This document shows, in pieces, positions 26,994 to 36,551 of a stretch of 64,000 bases of DNA. The notes beneath the pieces were generated by a model. That model saw nothing but the letters and a program-made list of their open reading frames with translations. It was not told the DNA's origin and ran no database searches. The stretch comes from Tahibacter harae (GTDB taxonomy: Bacteria; Pseudomonadota; Gammaproteobacteria; Xanthomonadales; Rhodanobacteraceae): contig NZ_JANFQO010000008.1 of NCBI RefSeq assembly GCF_024437735.1, positions 162,640 through 226,639 of the forward strand. The letters are read 5' to 3'. Both the position numbers and the translations under genes were made by a program. The first letter of the stretch is position 1, and the number at the start of each line of letters is the position of its first letter.

Positions 26994-28499
26994 ATGAACG
27001 CACCCGATCCCCGCCAGCTGCGCCGCCTGCTCGCCTTGGGCGTGGTACTGGCCAGCCTGGCCCTGCTCTGGCTTTTGTTCGGCGCCACGCGCAGTGCGCT
27101 GAGCCTGTGGCACGAACTCGACGGCCTGCCGGATTTCCTGCGCTACGCCCTGCTCGCCCTGGTGACCGTCTTCGCCGGCGCCAGCGCCTGGCTGGCCTGG
27201 CGCCTGCTCAATCCGCGGCCGCGCAAGCCGCGGCCTTCGCCGCCGGTAGACCGCGCCAGCGTGGAGCAGCGCCTGGAACGGCTGCAGTCGCGCCAGGCCG
27301 AGACAGCGCAGTTCGAGGCCGAACTGCAGGAGCTGGACCGCCGCGCGCGCAGCGAAACCGCGTATGTCGCCGTGTTCGGCGAAATCAGCGCGGGCAAGTC
27401 CAGCCTGGTGCGCGCGCTGGCGCCGCAGGCGCGCGACGCGATCGACGTCGATGTGATCGGCGGCACCACGCGCCTGGTCAGTCATCACGAAGGCCGTCTC
27501 GGCGAGCGCGCGCTGATCCTGGCCGATGTGCCGGGCACGCGGGAAGTCGGCGCGCGCGAACGCGAACAACTGGCCCGCGACGAAGCCCTGCGCGCCCATG
27601 CCGTGATCTACGTCGCCGGCGGCGACCTGACCCGCGCCCAGGACGCCGAACTGCGCTGGCTGCGCGGCTATGGCAAGCCGCTGCTGCTGGTGTTGAACAA
27701 GACCGACCAGTTCGACACGGCCCAGCGCGAGGAACTGCTGGCGGCGCTGCGGCGGCGCTATGCCGACTGCGCCGACCGCGTCGTCGCCGTGCGCGCCGGC
27801 GGCAGCGAACAGTTCCTGCGCATACTGCCCGACGGCCGCCAGGAACAGGTGACGCGCCAGGCCCAGCCCGAGATCGCGCCGCTGCAGCAGGCCCTGGCCG
27901 GCTGCCTCGCCGCCGACCCGGCCGAGCTGGAACAGGCCCGCGCCGCCGCCGTGCTCGGCCGGCTGGACGAACGGCTGGGCCAGGCCGAACGCAACCTGCG
28001 CGAACGCGAGTCCCAGGCCATCGTCGATCGCCACACCCGCCGCGCCATCGTCGGCGCCCTGGCCGCCGTCGCGCCAGGCACGGATCTGCTGATCCAGGGC
28101 GCCCTGGCCACCAGCCTGATCCGCGAACTGGCCGCGCTGCACGATATCCCGCTGCGCCAGATCGACCTCGACGCCTTCCTGCGTCAGGCCGCACTGACGC
28201 TGCGCACCACCAGCTCGGTGATACTGGCCATCGCCGGCAACGCGCTCAAGGCTTTTCCCGGCCTGGGTACGCTCGGCGGCGGCGTGCTGCATGCCGTCGC
28301 CTACGGCCTGATCTTCGACAGCCTGGGCCGGGCGGTCAGCCAGACCTTGCTGGAGCAGCACCGTTTCGATCAGGAGCAGGCCCAGGCCGGCCTGCAGCGA
28401 TTGTTGTCGGAACAGGCGCGCTCGCGGATCGGGTATGTGGCGAAGCTGGCCCTGCAGGGATTGCGGGAGGAGGAGACGGGCGCCGAGCGGCCGCGGTGA
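26994..28499 (+). CDS. Membrane-anchored DUF697-type GTPase (first copy)
   Basis: A 501-residue Era/dynamin-related GTPase. Two transmembrane segments near the N-terminus (~13-30 and 46-68) are followed by a coiled coil (~88-118) and the G domain: G1 FGEISAGKSSLV, G3 DVPGTRE, G4 LNKTDQF. The C-terminal part (~345-480) is hydrophobic and helical (AALTLRTTSSVILAIAGNAL, GGGVLHAVAYGLIFDSLGRA), as in DUF697 proteins. Function unknown; such GTPases are thought to act at the membrane. It is divergent from the propeller kinase (162 bp apart). A second, distinct DUF697 GTPase lies 2.2 kb downstream. Confidence 0.88.
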   Translation: MNAPDPRQLRRLLALGVVLASLALLWLLFGATRSALSLWHELDGLPDFLRYALLALVTVFAGASAWLAWRLLNPRPRKPRPSPPVDRASVEQRLERLQSRQAETAQFEAELQELDRRARSETAYVAVFGEISAGKSSLVRALAPQARDAIDVDVIGGTTRLVSHHEGRLGERALILADVPGTREVGAREREQLARDEALRAHAVIYVAGGDLTRAQDAELRWLRGYGKPLLLVLNKTDQFDTAQREELLAALRRRYADCADRVVAVRAGGSEQFLRILPDGRQEQVTRQAQPEIAPLQQALAGCLAADPAELEQARAAAVLGRLDERLGQAERNLRERESQAIVDRHTRRAIVGALAAVAPGTDLLIQGALATSLIRELAALHDIPLRQIDLDAFLRQAALTLRTTSSVILAIAGNALKAFPGLGTLGGGVLHAVAYGLIFDSLGRAVSQTLLEQHRFDQEQAQAGLQRLLSEQARSRIGYVAKLALQGLREEETGAERPR

Positions 28500-28605
28500 A
28501 GCGGCGGCGCGGGAACTTCATGGCGGAGAGGCCAGTCCGCAGGGTTGCTCGTACCGTCGACAAAGGAGTGGATTCGTGTAGGCGGGCGCCGGATAGCGGG
28601 CGTTC

Positions 28606-28648
28606 GGGGACATGGGGTACAGGTGTCCGGAGTCATGGGTTACAGGTG
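28606..28648. repeat. Direct repeat resembling transposase-binding sites of an IS end
   Basis: GGGGACATGGGGTACAGGTG (28606-28625) and GGAGTCATGGGTTACAGGTG (28629-28648) are tandem with period 23 bp. Spaced ATGGGTTACAGG repeats are typical of the ends of IS481/IS21-like elements; no transposase remains. Confidence 0.5.
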
Positions 28649-28654
28649 AATTGC

Positions 28655-28691
28655 CTTGCCCTCTCCCCCAAGCTCGCTTGGGGGAGAGGGC
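28655..28691 (+). repeat. Dispersed intergenic palindrome, copy 4
   Basis: TGCCCTCTCCCCCAAGC, a TC loop, then GCTTGGGGGAGAGGGCA: the most perfect stem of the family in this window, but without the CACCCC leader. Confidence 0.8.
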
Positions 28692-28712
28692 AGATTCGCC
28701 TGACTGGCACTT

Positions 28713-28780
28713 TGTCGCTATCCCGAATCCCGAATCCCGAATCACTAATCCCGAATCACTAATCCTCAATCCCAAACACC
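28713..28780 (+). repeat. CCCGAATC short repeat cluster 3
   Basis: ATCCCGAATCCCGAATCCCG, then three AATCACTAATCCCGA-like units and AATCCTCAATCCCAAA. Tandem heptamer/octamer run ending ~110 bp before the first YceI start. Confidence 0.75.
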
Positions 28781-28890
28781 CCTTCCCGCCACAAACCCCA
28801 AAAGTTCCCCACCATTGTCGCCCCCGAAAACAACAATCCATTCATTCCCGGCCGCTTCTGCCTGTCGCCGCGATCTGCCAAGCTAGCTGC

Positions 28891-29550
28891 ATGCTCCCGC
28901 GCCTACCGCCACTGCTGCTGTCGCTGACCAGCCTGACCGCCGCCGCGGACGACACACGCTGGCGTCTGGATACCGTGCATACGCAGATCCAGTTCAGCAT
29001 CGACCACCAGGGCTTCAACCGTTCCCTGGGCCAGTTCAAGCTGCGCGAAGGCGCGCTGGTGTTCGACGAGAAGGACTGGAGCAGCGCCCGCGTCACGGCC
29101 AGCGTCGACACGGCCAGCCTTTACCTCGGCGACGCCAAGTGGGAGGAAACCGTCCGCTCCTGGCGCTATCTCAACGCCGAGCGCTGGCCGCTGGCGCAGT
29201 TCCGCAGCCTTTCGGTGCAGCGCGGCGAGGGCAACAGCGGCGTGATCCACGGCGAACTGGAGCTGCACGGACAGCGCCGGCCGCTGGATATCGCCTTCCG
29301 CTTCAACAAGCTCGCCAACGATCCCTATACCTTCAAGCGCACGGTCGGCTTCTCTGCCACCGCCACGCTCAGGCGCAGCGACTTCGGCATGGACAAGGTG
29401 CTCAGCGCCATCGGCGACGAAGTGCAGCTGCGCCTGGAAGTGACGGCGGTGCGCGACAAGGATGCGGAACCCGGCTCGCCGCCGGCCGGCGATACTTCCC
29501 CTACCCCTGCGCAGGACCAGGAAGGCAACGATGGCACTGAAAAGCGATGA
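28891..29550 (+). CDS. YceI-family periplasmic lipid-binding protein (first copy)
   Basis: A 219-residue exported lipocalin-like protein. A short signal peptide (MLPRLPPLLLSLTSLTAAA) precedes DDTRWRLDTVHTQIQFSIDH, the YceI start in which the mature strand binds polyisoprenoid in its barrel. Further family features are VDTASLYLGDAKWEETVRS and DFGMDKVLSAIGDEVQLRLE. The C-terminus carries an acidic/Pro tail (from ~198). The stop lies 20 bp inside the cytochrome b561 gene, so the two are translationally linked. ATG 28891 was chosen for the signal peptide; the frame is open to 28612 through repeats. Confidence 0.9.
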   Translation: MLPRLPPLLLSLTSLTAAADDTRWRLDTVHTQIQFSIDHQGFNRSLGQFKLREGALVFDEKDWSSARVTASVDTASLYLGDAKWEETVRSWRYLNAERWPLAQFRSLSVQRGEGNSGVIHGELELHGQRRPLDIAFRFNKLANDPYTFKRTVGFSATATLRRSDFGMDKVLSAIGDEVQLRLEVTAVRDKDAEPGSPPAGDTSPTPAQDQEGNDGTEKR

Positions 29551-30178
29551 CACCCGCTGGGGCGCGCTGGCGCGCACCTTCCACTGGCTGATGGCCGTAC
29601 TGATCATCGTCCTGGGCCTGGTCGGCCTGTGGATGACGGGACTGTCCAATTCACCGCAAAAGATAAAGATATACGCCATCCACAAATCCGTGGGACTGAC
29701 CGTGCTCGCGCTGGTGCTGCTGCGCCTGTCCTGGCGCCTGTTCGACCGGCGCCCGCGCGACGTGCCCATGCCGCTGTGGCAGACCTGGGCCGCGCACCTC
29801 ACGCACTGGCTGCTGTATGCGCTGATGCTGGCCCTGCCGCTGTCGGGCTGGCTGTACAACTCGGCCTCGGGCTATCCGCTGCAGTGGTTCTGGGCCTTCA
29901 ACCTGCCCAGCCTGAGCGGCGGCGCCGACCCGGCACTGAAAAGCTTCGCCCATTTCGTGCACGAATGGGGTTTCTGGCTGCTGGTCGCGCTGCTGGCCGC
30001 GCATGTGGGCGGAGCGCTCAAGCATCACCTGATCGACCGCGATGAAACCCTGGTGCGCATGCTGCCGCTGTTGCGCCGGCGCCAGGCCGCCCCCATCCCG
30101 GCGCCGGCCGGAACCGCCGTGGCGGAAGCCGCGCCCGCCGCCGTCACCGCACCGACTTCAGATAAAGGAGAATCCTGA
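29531..30178 (+). CDS. Cytochrome b561
   Basis: A 215-residue di-haem membrane protein of the prokaryotic b561 family. Four spans are visible (~18-36, 50-68, 85-108, 140-162) with haem-ligand histidines in ARTFHWLMA, AIHKSVGL, HLTHWLLYA and LLAAHVGGALKHHL. The C-terminal tail (~180-215) is Ala/Pro-rich and cytoplasmic. An AGGAAGG site precedes ATG 29531. It is placed between two YceI genes, TGATG coupled to the second. In E. coli the equivalent CybB/YodB neighbours yceJ-yceI, so an electron-transfer/isoprenoid (quinone) link is expected but unproven. Confidence 0.92.
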   Translation: MALKSDDTRWGALARTFHWLMAVLIIVLGLVGLWMTGLSNSPQKIKIYAIHKSVGLTVLALVLLRLSWRLFDRRPRDVPMPLWQTWAAHLTHWLLYALMLALPLSGWLYNSASGYPLQWFWAFNLPSLSGGADPALKSFAHFVHEWGFWLLVALLAAHVGGALKHHLIDRDETLVRMLPLLRRRQAAPIPAPAGTAVAEAAPAAVTAPTSDKGES

Positions 30179-30711
30179 TGCGTCTTGCACTCGTCGCCCT
30201 GCTTGCCCTCGCGGGCACCGCCCAGGCCAAGGACTGGACGGTAGATCCCTCCAGCACGCTGGGCTTCGCCGGCAATTACCAGGGCGAGAAATTCAGCGGC
30301 AAGTTCCAGAAATTCGACGCGAAGATCGCGCTGGATCCGGCCAACCTGGCCGCCGCCAAGCTCGAAGTCGACATCGACGTGACCAGCACCACCACCGGCA
30401 ATGCCGACTACGACGGCGAACTCAAGGGCGCGGCCTTCTTCGACTACGCCAAATTCCCCAAGGCCCGTTTCGTCAGCAGCGCCGTGCGCCAGGAAGGCGG
30501 CAAGCTGGTCGCCGACGGCAACCTGACCATCCGCGACAAGACCAGGCCGGTGCAGCTCAAGCTGGATTTCAAGCCCGCCGGCAGCGGTGCCACGCTGGAC
30601 GTGCAGACGGCGCTCAAGCGCCTGGACTTCGATGTCGGCACCGGCGAATGGACCGACACCAGCCTGATCAGCGGCGATATCGAGGTCACTTCGCACCTGG
30701 TGCTGAAGTAA
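30178..30711 (+). CDS. YceI-family periplasmic protein (second copy)
   Basis: A 177-residue exported YceI protein, distinct from the first copy (signal peptide MRLALVALLALAGTAQA, mature KDWTVDPSSTLGFAGNYQG). Later motifs are ALDPANLAAAKLEVDIDV, KAAFFDYAKFPKARF-like (GAAFFDYAKFPKAR), and WTDTSLISGDIEVTSHLVLK at the C-terminus. Its ATG shares one base with the stop of cytochrome b561 (TGATG, 30176-30180), with GGAG 8 bp upstream. Together they form a YceI-b561-YceI operon. Confidence 0.93.
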   Translation: MRLALVALLALAGTAQAKDWTVDPSSTLGFAGNYQGEKFSGKFQKFDAKIALDPANLAAAKLEVDIDVTSTTTGNADYDGELKGAAFFDYAKFPKARFVSSAVRQEGGKLVADGNLTIRDKTRPVQLKLDFKPAGSGATLDVQTALKRLDFDVGTGEWTDTSLISGDIEVTSHLVLK

Positions 30712-30739
30712 GCGCTGGCCTGAACCGGTTGAGACCCGC

Positions 30740-32086
30740 ATGAGCCAGGACTGGCTGAATTCCCTCGCCCGCTGGTGGCGCGGCGGCGATGCCGTGCCGG
30801 CCGCGGCGGCCGCACCCGAGGTGCAGGCCAGCGACGCGCTGCGCCAGTTGCTGCAGGATCCCACCGTGCCCGATTCGGTGCGGCGCGAACTCAGCGAGGA
30901 ATTCGCGCGCATCCAGGCCCTGCTGGACAAGCTCGAACGCAGCGAGCTGCATGTGGCCGTGTTCGGGCGCGTGTCGGTGGGCAAATCCGCCCTGGGCAAT
31001 GCCCTGCTCGGCGAGCCGGCCTTCGTCACCGGCGTGCTGCACGGCACGACCACCGGCGCGGTGCAGCAGCGCTGGACCGAGGCCGGCGGCGCCGGCCTGC
31101 ATCTGATCGATACACCGGGCATCAACGAACTCGACGGCGAGGCGCGCGAGAAGCTCGCCTTTGAAGTGGCCGAGATCAGCGATCTGGTGCTGTTCGTCGT
31201 CGACGGCGACATGACCCAGAGCGAGCGCGACGCACTGGCCACGCTGGCGCGCACCGAGCGCCCGCTGCTGCTGGTGCTGAACAAGGCCGACCGCTACGAC
31301 AAGGCCGAACGCGAACGCCTGCTCGCGCGCCTGCGCGAACACGCCGCCGGCCTGGTGCCGGCGGACGCGGTGCTGGCCTGCGCGGCCAGTCCGGCGCCGC
31401 TGCGCCTGATCGAGGTCGACGCCCTGGGCAACGAACGCGAACGCAGCCAGCCGCGCGAGCCCGACGTGGCCGCGCTGCGCGAACGCCTGCTGGCGATCTG
31501 CGCGCGCGAGGGCAAGACCTTGTCCGCGCTGAACGCGGGACTGTTCGCCGGGCGCCTTTCCGACCAGGTCGCCCGGCGCATCGCCGAAGTGCGCCGCGAT
31601 GTCGCCGACAAGGTGATACGCCAGTACTGCCTGGCCAAGGGCGTCGCGGTTGCGCTCAATCCGGTGCCGGTGGCCGACCTGCTCGCCGCCGCCGCGCTGG
31701 ATGCGGCGCTGGTGATGCATCTGGGAAAGGTATACGGCCTGCCGCTGACCCGCCGCGAGACCGGCCAGCTGATCGTCACTATCTGCGCCCAGCTGGTGGC
31801 GCTGATGGGTGCGATCTGGGGCGTGCATCTGGTCGCCTCGGCGCTGAAGGTGGCCAGCGTGGGCTGGTCCACCGTGCTCACCGCCGGTGCCCAGGGCGCG
31901 CTGGCCTGGTATGCGACCCTGGTCGTGGGGCGCGCCGCGGAGCGCTATCTGGTGGCGGGCAAATCCTGGGGCGAATCCGGCCCCAAGCGCGTGGTGCAGG
32001 ACATCGTTGCTCAGTTGGACCGCGATTCCATCCTGCGCGAGGCACGCGAAGAAATCCTCGCCCGCCTGCGCAGCAGCTCCGCCTGA
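30740..32086 (+). CDS. DUF697-type GTPase (second copy)
   Basis: A 448-residue GTPase of the Era/EngA-related class. G1 is FGRVSVGKSALGNALLG, G2 probably TTTGA, G3 DTPGINE, G4 LNKADRYD. The C-terminal half has a glycine-free DUF697 region (~275-420) with ALNPVPVADLLAAAALDAAL and three hydrophobic helices. Unlike the first copy it has no N-terminal membrane spans. It follows the YceI-b561-YceI operon by 28 bp and may be co-transcribed. Function not known; the cognate effector is not evident. Confidence 0.9.
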   Translation: MSQDWLNSLARWWRGGDAVPAAAAAPEVQASDALRQLLQDPTVPDSVRRELSEEFARIQALLDKLERSELHVAVFGRVSVGKSALGNALLGEPAFVTGVLHGTTTGAVQQRWTEAGGAGLHLIDTPGINELDGEAREKLAFEVAEISDLVLFVVDGDMTQSERDALATLARTERPLLLVLNKADRYDKAERERLLARLREHAAGLVPADAVLACAASPAPLRLIEVDALGNERERSQPREPDVAALRERLLAICAREGKTLSALNAGLFAGRLSDQVARRIAEVRRDVADKVIRQYCLAKGVAVALNPVPVADLLAAAALDAALVMHLGKVYGLPLTRRETGQLIVTICAQLVALMGAIWGVHLVASALKVASVGWSTVLTAGAQGALAWYATLVVGRAAERYLVAGKSWGESGPKRVVQDIVAQLDRDSILREAREEILARLRSSSA

Positions 32087-32099
32087 GGATGCTCCCGTG

Positions 32100-32252
32100 A
32101 TGCTGTTGCAGCTCAGCGCCGCCCGGGGCCCGGATGAATGCGCCCTGGCCGCGGCCCGGGCGCTGCCGCGCCTGCGCGCGGAAGCGGCGGCGCTGGAGGT
32201 GAGCGTGGAAGTGCTGGCAGCCGCGGCCGGCCGAAAATCAAACGAACGTTAG
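32100..32252 (+). pseudogene. prfH: N-terminal remnant of peptide chain release factor H
   Basis: A 50-codon frame starting MLLQLSAARGPDECALAAAR and running to ...VSVEVLAAAAGRKSNER, then stop. This matches the N-terminus of PrfH, a release-factor homologue of ~200 residues that rescues ribosomes damaged in the decoding centre and is usually paired with an RtcB RNA ligase. Only the first quarter remains; the GGQ domain and rtcB are absent and the 3' end overlaps the convergent thioredoxin-fold gene by 4 bp. The ATG is preceded by GTG in frame. Alternatively a short independent gene, but the match to the PrfH start favours a truncated relic. Confidence 0.55.
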
Positions 32253-32488
32253 TTGGCCTGCGCCAGCCAGGCCGCGACCTTTGCCGCGTCGAAGGGCCAG
32301 TCCAGTTCGCGCCGGCTGTCGTCGTCGCGCAGTACCGGCACGCGCTCGCCGTAGAGCGCTTCCAGCGTGTTGTCGTGATCTATCCACACGCTGGAGAACT
32401 CCGGCGCGCGCGCCTGCGCCAGCACCTCCAGGGCGAGATCGCATAAATGGCATTCATCGCGCTGGAACAGTACAAGTCGCATTGTCAT
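32249..32488 (-). CDS. Glutaredoxin/thioredoxin-fold small protein (DUF836-like)
   Basis: A 79-residue redox protein with the active-site motif CHLC in LVLFQRDECHLCDLALEVL, the cis-Pro segment ERVPVLRD, and a final WPFDAAKVAAWLAQ helix. These features match the DUF836 glutaredoxin-like family, found next to many unrelated genes. Two start codons are possible (32488 and 32482); neither has a strong ribosome site. It is divergent from sdaA (62 bp) and convergent with the prfH remnant. Confidence 0.88.
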   Translation of the reverse strand: MTMRLVLFQRDECHLCDLALEVLAQARAPEFSSVWIDHDNTLEALYGERVPVLRDDDSRRELDWPFDAAKVAAWLAQAN

Positions 32489-32550
32489 GAGGCCGCAGGG
32501 TCCGGGGGCGCGTAGAATAATCGGCTCCCCGCCATCGCCGGAATCGTTTC

Positions 32551-33933
<1,383 letters not shown>

Positions 33934-34020
33934 GGCGGATGGGCGGCTTCGCGGCGCCGCTGGCGTCGCCAGGCTGATGGAGAAGGCCGGCTGTCGCCTG
34001 CCTGCCGCGACCGCCGCGGA

Positions 34021-34779
34021 TCATTCTTCCGAATCGCAGTTCTCGCGCGCTTCCATCGCCAGCTCTGCGCTGCGCTTGGCCCGGGCCGGGTTGTACAGGC
34101 CTATCCAGCCGAGGTATTTGCGCGCCGCCTTGTCGCCCACGCTTTCGTCCGGCGAATAGGCATTGGCGAAGCGCGTGCGCTTGCAGCGGATCACGTTGTG
34201 GCCGCGGCTGCTCATCTCCGCGGCGACAGCCTTGTCCTTTTCCAGCGGCGTGCGCGCCTGTACGGCCGGCGCTGCGGCCGCGCCGGTGCGCAGGCTGCCG
34301 TCGGGGTTGTACAGGCTGGGCAGCGACGGCGTGGCGATGACCGCGTCGGCGCCCTGCTCCGCCGCCGCGGCGGCGGGAACCTGGCGCTGGCCGCGCTCGC
34401 GCCGCACGGGGGCGGGCGCATTGCGCGCGCTGCCGCCCTGGGGCGCTGGAACTGCCAGCGGCGGCAGTTCCAGCGGCGCAGGCGCCGCGATTTCCGGCGG
34501 CGGCGCGCGTTCGATCAGGGTGACCCGGATCACGCCGCGGCGGTCCTCGACGAAAGGCTTCAGCTTCATTGCATCGCGCACCAGCAGAATCAGGATCAGA
34601 TGCGCCAGCAGCGCGGCGGCGAGGGCGATGACCACGCGGCGCCAGTTGATGTCGGGCGGACGCCAGCGCAGCTCGTGCAGCAGCTCACGGCGCAGCGGCA
34701 ACACCCGCGCCGCAACCCGGGCGGGGTCAACGGTCGGCGCTGGCGGTCGGTGCCCGGGATGCTGCGGATCGGCGCTCAT
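34021..34779 (-). CDS. Single-span proline-rich envelope protein of unknown function
   Basis: A 252-residue protein with a cytoplasmic N-terminus (~1-48), one transmembrane helix (residues ~49-67: VVIALAAALLAHLILILLV) and a periplasmic part. The latter is Pro/Ala-rich (PPPEIAAPAPLELPPLAVP) and ends with a small domain holding two cysteines (VIRCKRTRF, ENCDSEE). The layout resembles TonB but there is no TonB C-terminal motif. I do not recognise the family. It is not clearly linked to the flanking sdaA (87 bp away, convergent) or the gene to its right. Confidence 0.7.
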   Translation of the reverse strand: MSADPQHPGHRPPAPTVDPARVAARVLPLRRELLHELRWRPPDINWRRVVIALAAALLAHLILILLVRDAMKLKPFVEDRRGVIRVTLIERAPPPEIAAPAPLELPPLAVPAPQGGSARNAPAPVRRERGQRQVPAAAAAEQGADAVIATPSLPSLYNPDGSLRTGAAAAPAVQARTPLEKDKAVAAEMSSRGHNVIRCKRTRFANAYSPDESVGDKAARKYLGWIGLYNPARAKRSAELAMEARENCDSEE

Positions 34780-34890
34780 GCGGTCTGGCGTCTGGCAGGG
34801 CGCGCAGTGTAGCCATGCGGTTGTACGCGGAGATTAAAAAAGGCTTAGCACGGCCGGGTCCGCCACGCTGCCGATGCGTTCCGTTCACGC

Positions 34891-34918
34891 AAAAAAACGG
34901 GCACCCGAAGGTGCCCGT
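34891..34918 (-). terminator. Rho-independent terminator of the glycine-zipper gene
   Basis: Read on the minus strand: ACGGGCACC, loop TTCG, GGTGCCCGT, then a run of seven T. It lies ~105 bp beyond the stop of the leftward glycine-zipper gene. Confidence 0.9.
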
Positions 34919-35022
34919 CAGTCCCGATACGGCATCGTCCCGATGCCGCTGTGCCTGTGCTCTTACGTCGGGCGGGGGCGGTGCTTTTCAAGCCGCCGCG
35001 GCAAGGTTCTGCCTGAGCCCGT

Positions 35023-35601
35023 TTATTCCGCCGGCGTCACGCCGCGGTCGACCCGGACGCGCAGGCGGTTGCCCGGGTGATGGTCCATCGTGGTGTGGAA
35101 AATATCGCCGCGATAACGATAGGTGACCTCGTAGCCGACCACATCGCGGCCGCCGCGCCAGGCGGTTTCCTGACGGCAGCGGGTCTCGTAGTCGCGCACA
35201 TAGCCGCCGCTGGTCTCGTAGTAGTCGCCGCGGCGGTGCGAGGCATTGTTGCCGACCGCGCCGCCGATCACCGCACCGGCGATGGTGGCGGCCTTGCGGC
35301 CGTCGCCCTTGCCGACCTGGTTGCCCAGGGCGCCGCCGATCACCGCACCCAGCAGGGTGGAACCGGTATGGTCGCGGCGGGCGGTATAGCCCGGCTCGTA
35401 GCGGTCGACCGGCTGGTCATAGCAGACGTCGCGGGTCACCGGACGGCGGGTGCGCTCGACGATGGGATCGACATCGATGACGGTGGCCCAGTCGTAACGC
35501 ACTTCATAGCGGCCATAGTCGTCGCGGCGCGCAAACGCCGTCGGAGTCGAAAGCGCCACGCCGGCCGCCAGGGCCAAAGTGATGAAAGTAACCTTCTTCA
35601 T
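35023..35601 (-). CDS. Glycine-zipper (2TM) exported protein
   Basis: A 192-residue exported protein with a signal peptide (MKKVTFITLALAAGVALSTP, cleavage after AFA near residue 24). A glycine-zipper block at ~82-112 (LLGAVIGGALGNQVGKGDGR ... AGAVIGGAVGNNAS) is the classic glycine-zipper 2TM domain of the outer-membrane/rickettsial 17-kDa type. The rest is charged and Tyr-rich; the C-terminal part EVTYRYRGDIFHTTMDHHPG is common to related Lysobacterales proteins. ATG 35601 has a perfect AGGAGG site. A terminator follows. Function not known, probably envelope stress related. Confidence 0.9.
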   Translation of the reverse strand: MKKVTFITLALAAGVALSTPTAFARRDDYGRYEVRYDWATVIDVDPIVERTRRPVTRDVCYDQPVDRYEPGYTARRDHTGSTLLGAVIGGALGNQVGKGDGRKAATIAGAVIGGAVGNNASHRRGDYYETSGGYVRDYETRCRQETAWRGGRDVVGYEVTYRYRGDIFHTTMDHHPGNRLRVRVDRGVTPAE

Positions 35602-35693
35602 ATCGCCTCCTGCTCCGGGCACCATGCCCGTGTGGACGCTTCCCAAGGTAGGGGCGGCGGACTGAATTTCCAGTTAATTCATATATTTAGACT

Positions 35694-36437
35694 TCATTCA
35701 TTCAGTTTGTGGGGGGACTTGTGTCCGCCCTGCAACGATTGCCGCGCAAGCCAGCGGGCGGCCGCGGCGGCGATCGCCGCGGCGCGGCGGCCCAGCAGCG
35801 GGCCTATATGGCTGCAGTCCCCGACCAGCATGAATTCCGCATCCAGTCGCCGGGCCAGGGCCTGGCTTGCCGCCGGAGCGATGTCGCCGTCCCCGGCGCC
35901 GGCGATCACCAGCACGGGACAGGCCGGCGCGGCGCATGCATGCTGTTCGGCCTCCACGAGCACCTGCACCGATTCGTCGCGCCAACGCCGCAGCGCGTAG
36001 AGGGCTGCGGCGTCGTCCCCGTCCGGCAGCGCGCGGCGAGTTCCTTCCAGGCTGGCCTGGCGGCCCCAGGGCACGATATCGCCGCGGTATCGGCGCAACC
36101 GCGGCCGCGGCTGCACGCCTGCCGGCGGCAGGGGATTGACCAGCACCAGGGCCGGCGCGGCCACACGACTGGCCACTTCCAACGCGATCAGCCCGCCGAG
36201 GCTGGCGCCCAGCAGCACCGGCGCCGCGGCCTGCTGCGCCTGGCATTCGATCTGGGCGCAGTAGTCGGCCAGGGCCGTCGCGGCCAGGCCGGCGCGGGCC
36301 GGTTGCAGGTCCGGCGTTTCCAGGCGCGCGCCCAGGGCCTGCCACAGACGCTGCCAGATCAGCCATTCCCAGCCGCCGCCGCCGGCACCATGCACGGCCA
36401 GGGCGCGCAGGCCGGCCAGAGTCCGCTGTGGGTTCAT
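35694..36437 (-). CDS. Alpha/beta-hydrolase
   Basis: A 247-residue cytoplasmic hydrolase. The oxyanion loop is AVHGAGGGGWEW, the nucleophile in LLGASLGGLIALEVAS (Ser ~79 in GASLGG), and near the C-terminus CPVLVIAGAGDGDIAP and CSHIGPLLGRR give the candidate acid and histidine. ATG 36437 is preferred to the longer open frame reaching 36812. Substrate unknown. It is transcribed divergently from the regulator gene 114 bp away and precedes the glycine-zipper gene on the same strand. Confidence 0.83.
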   Translation of the reverse strand: MNPQRTLAGLRALAVHGAGGGGWEWLIWQRLWQALGARLETPDLQPARAGLAATALADYCAQIECQAQQAAAPVLLGASLGGLIALEVASRVAAPALVLVNPLPPAGVQPRPRLRRYRGDIVPWGRQASLEGTRRALPDGDDAAALYALRRWRDESVQVLVEAEQHACAAPACPVLVIAGAGDGDIAPAASQALARRLDAEFMLVGDCSHIGPLLGRRAAAIAAAAARWLARQSLQGGHKSPHKLNE

Positions 36438-36551
36438 GCGCCGATTATCGCCGCGGCAGACCAGGCCAGGGCGCGCCGGCGGCGCGCAATCCCGGGCCGC
36501 GGGCGTGCGGGTCATGGCGCGCGCCCGGCGCGGCAGGCTACGCTGCGGCGG

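Larger units (their letters stand above)
28500..28890. other. Non-coding gap with palindrome, short repeats and a transposon-end-like repeat
   Basis: 391 bp without a credible gene. Contents: a 20-bp imperfect direct repeat (28606-28648), a CCCTCTCCCCCAAG palindrome (28655-28691) and a CCCGAATC cluster (28713-28780). Confidence 0.75.

Noticed and set aside
34021..34779. Call as TonB
   Set aside because: One span and Pro-rich stretch fit, but the C-terminal TonB motif is absent.
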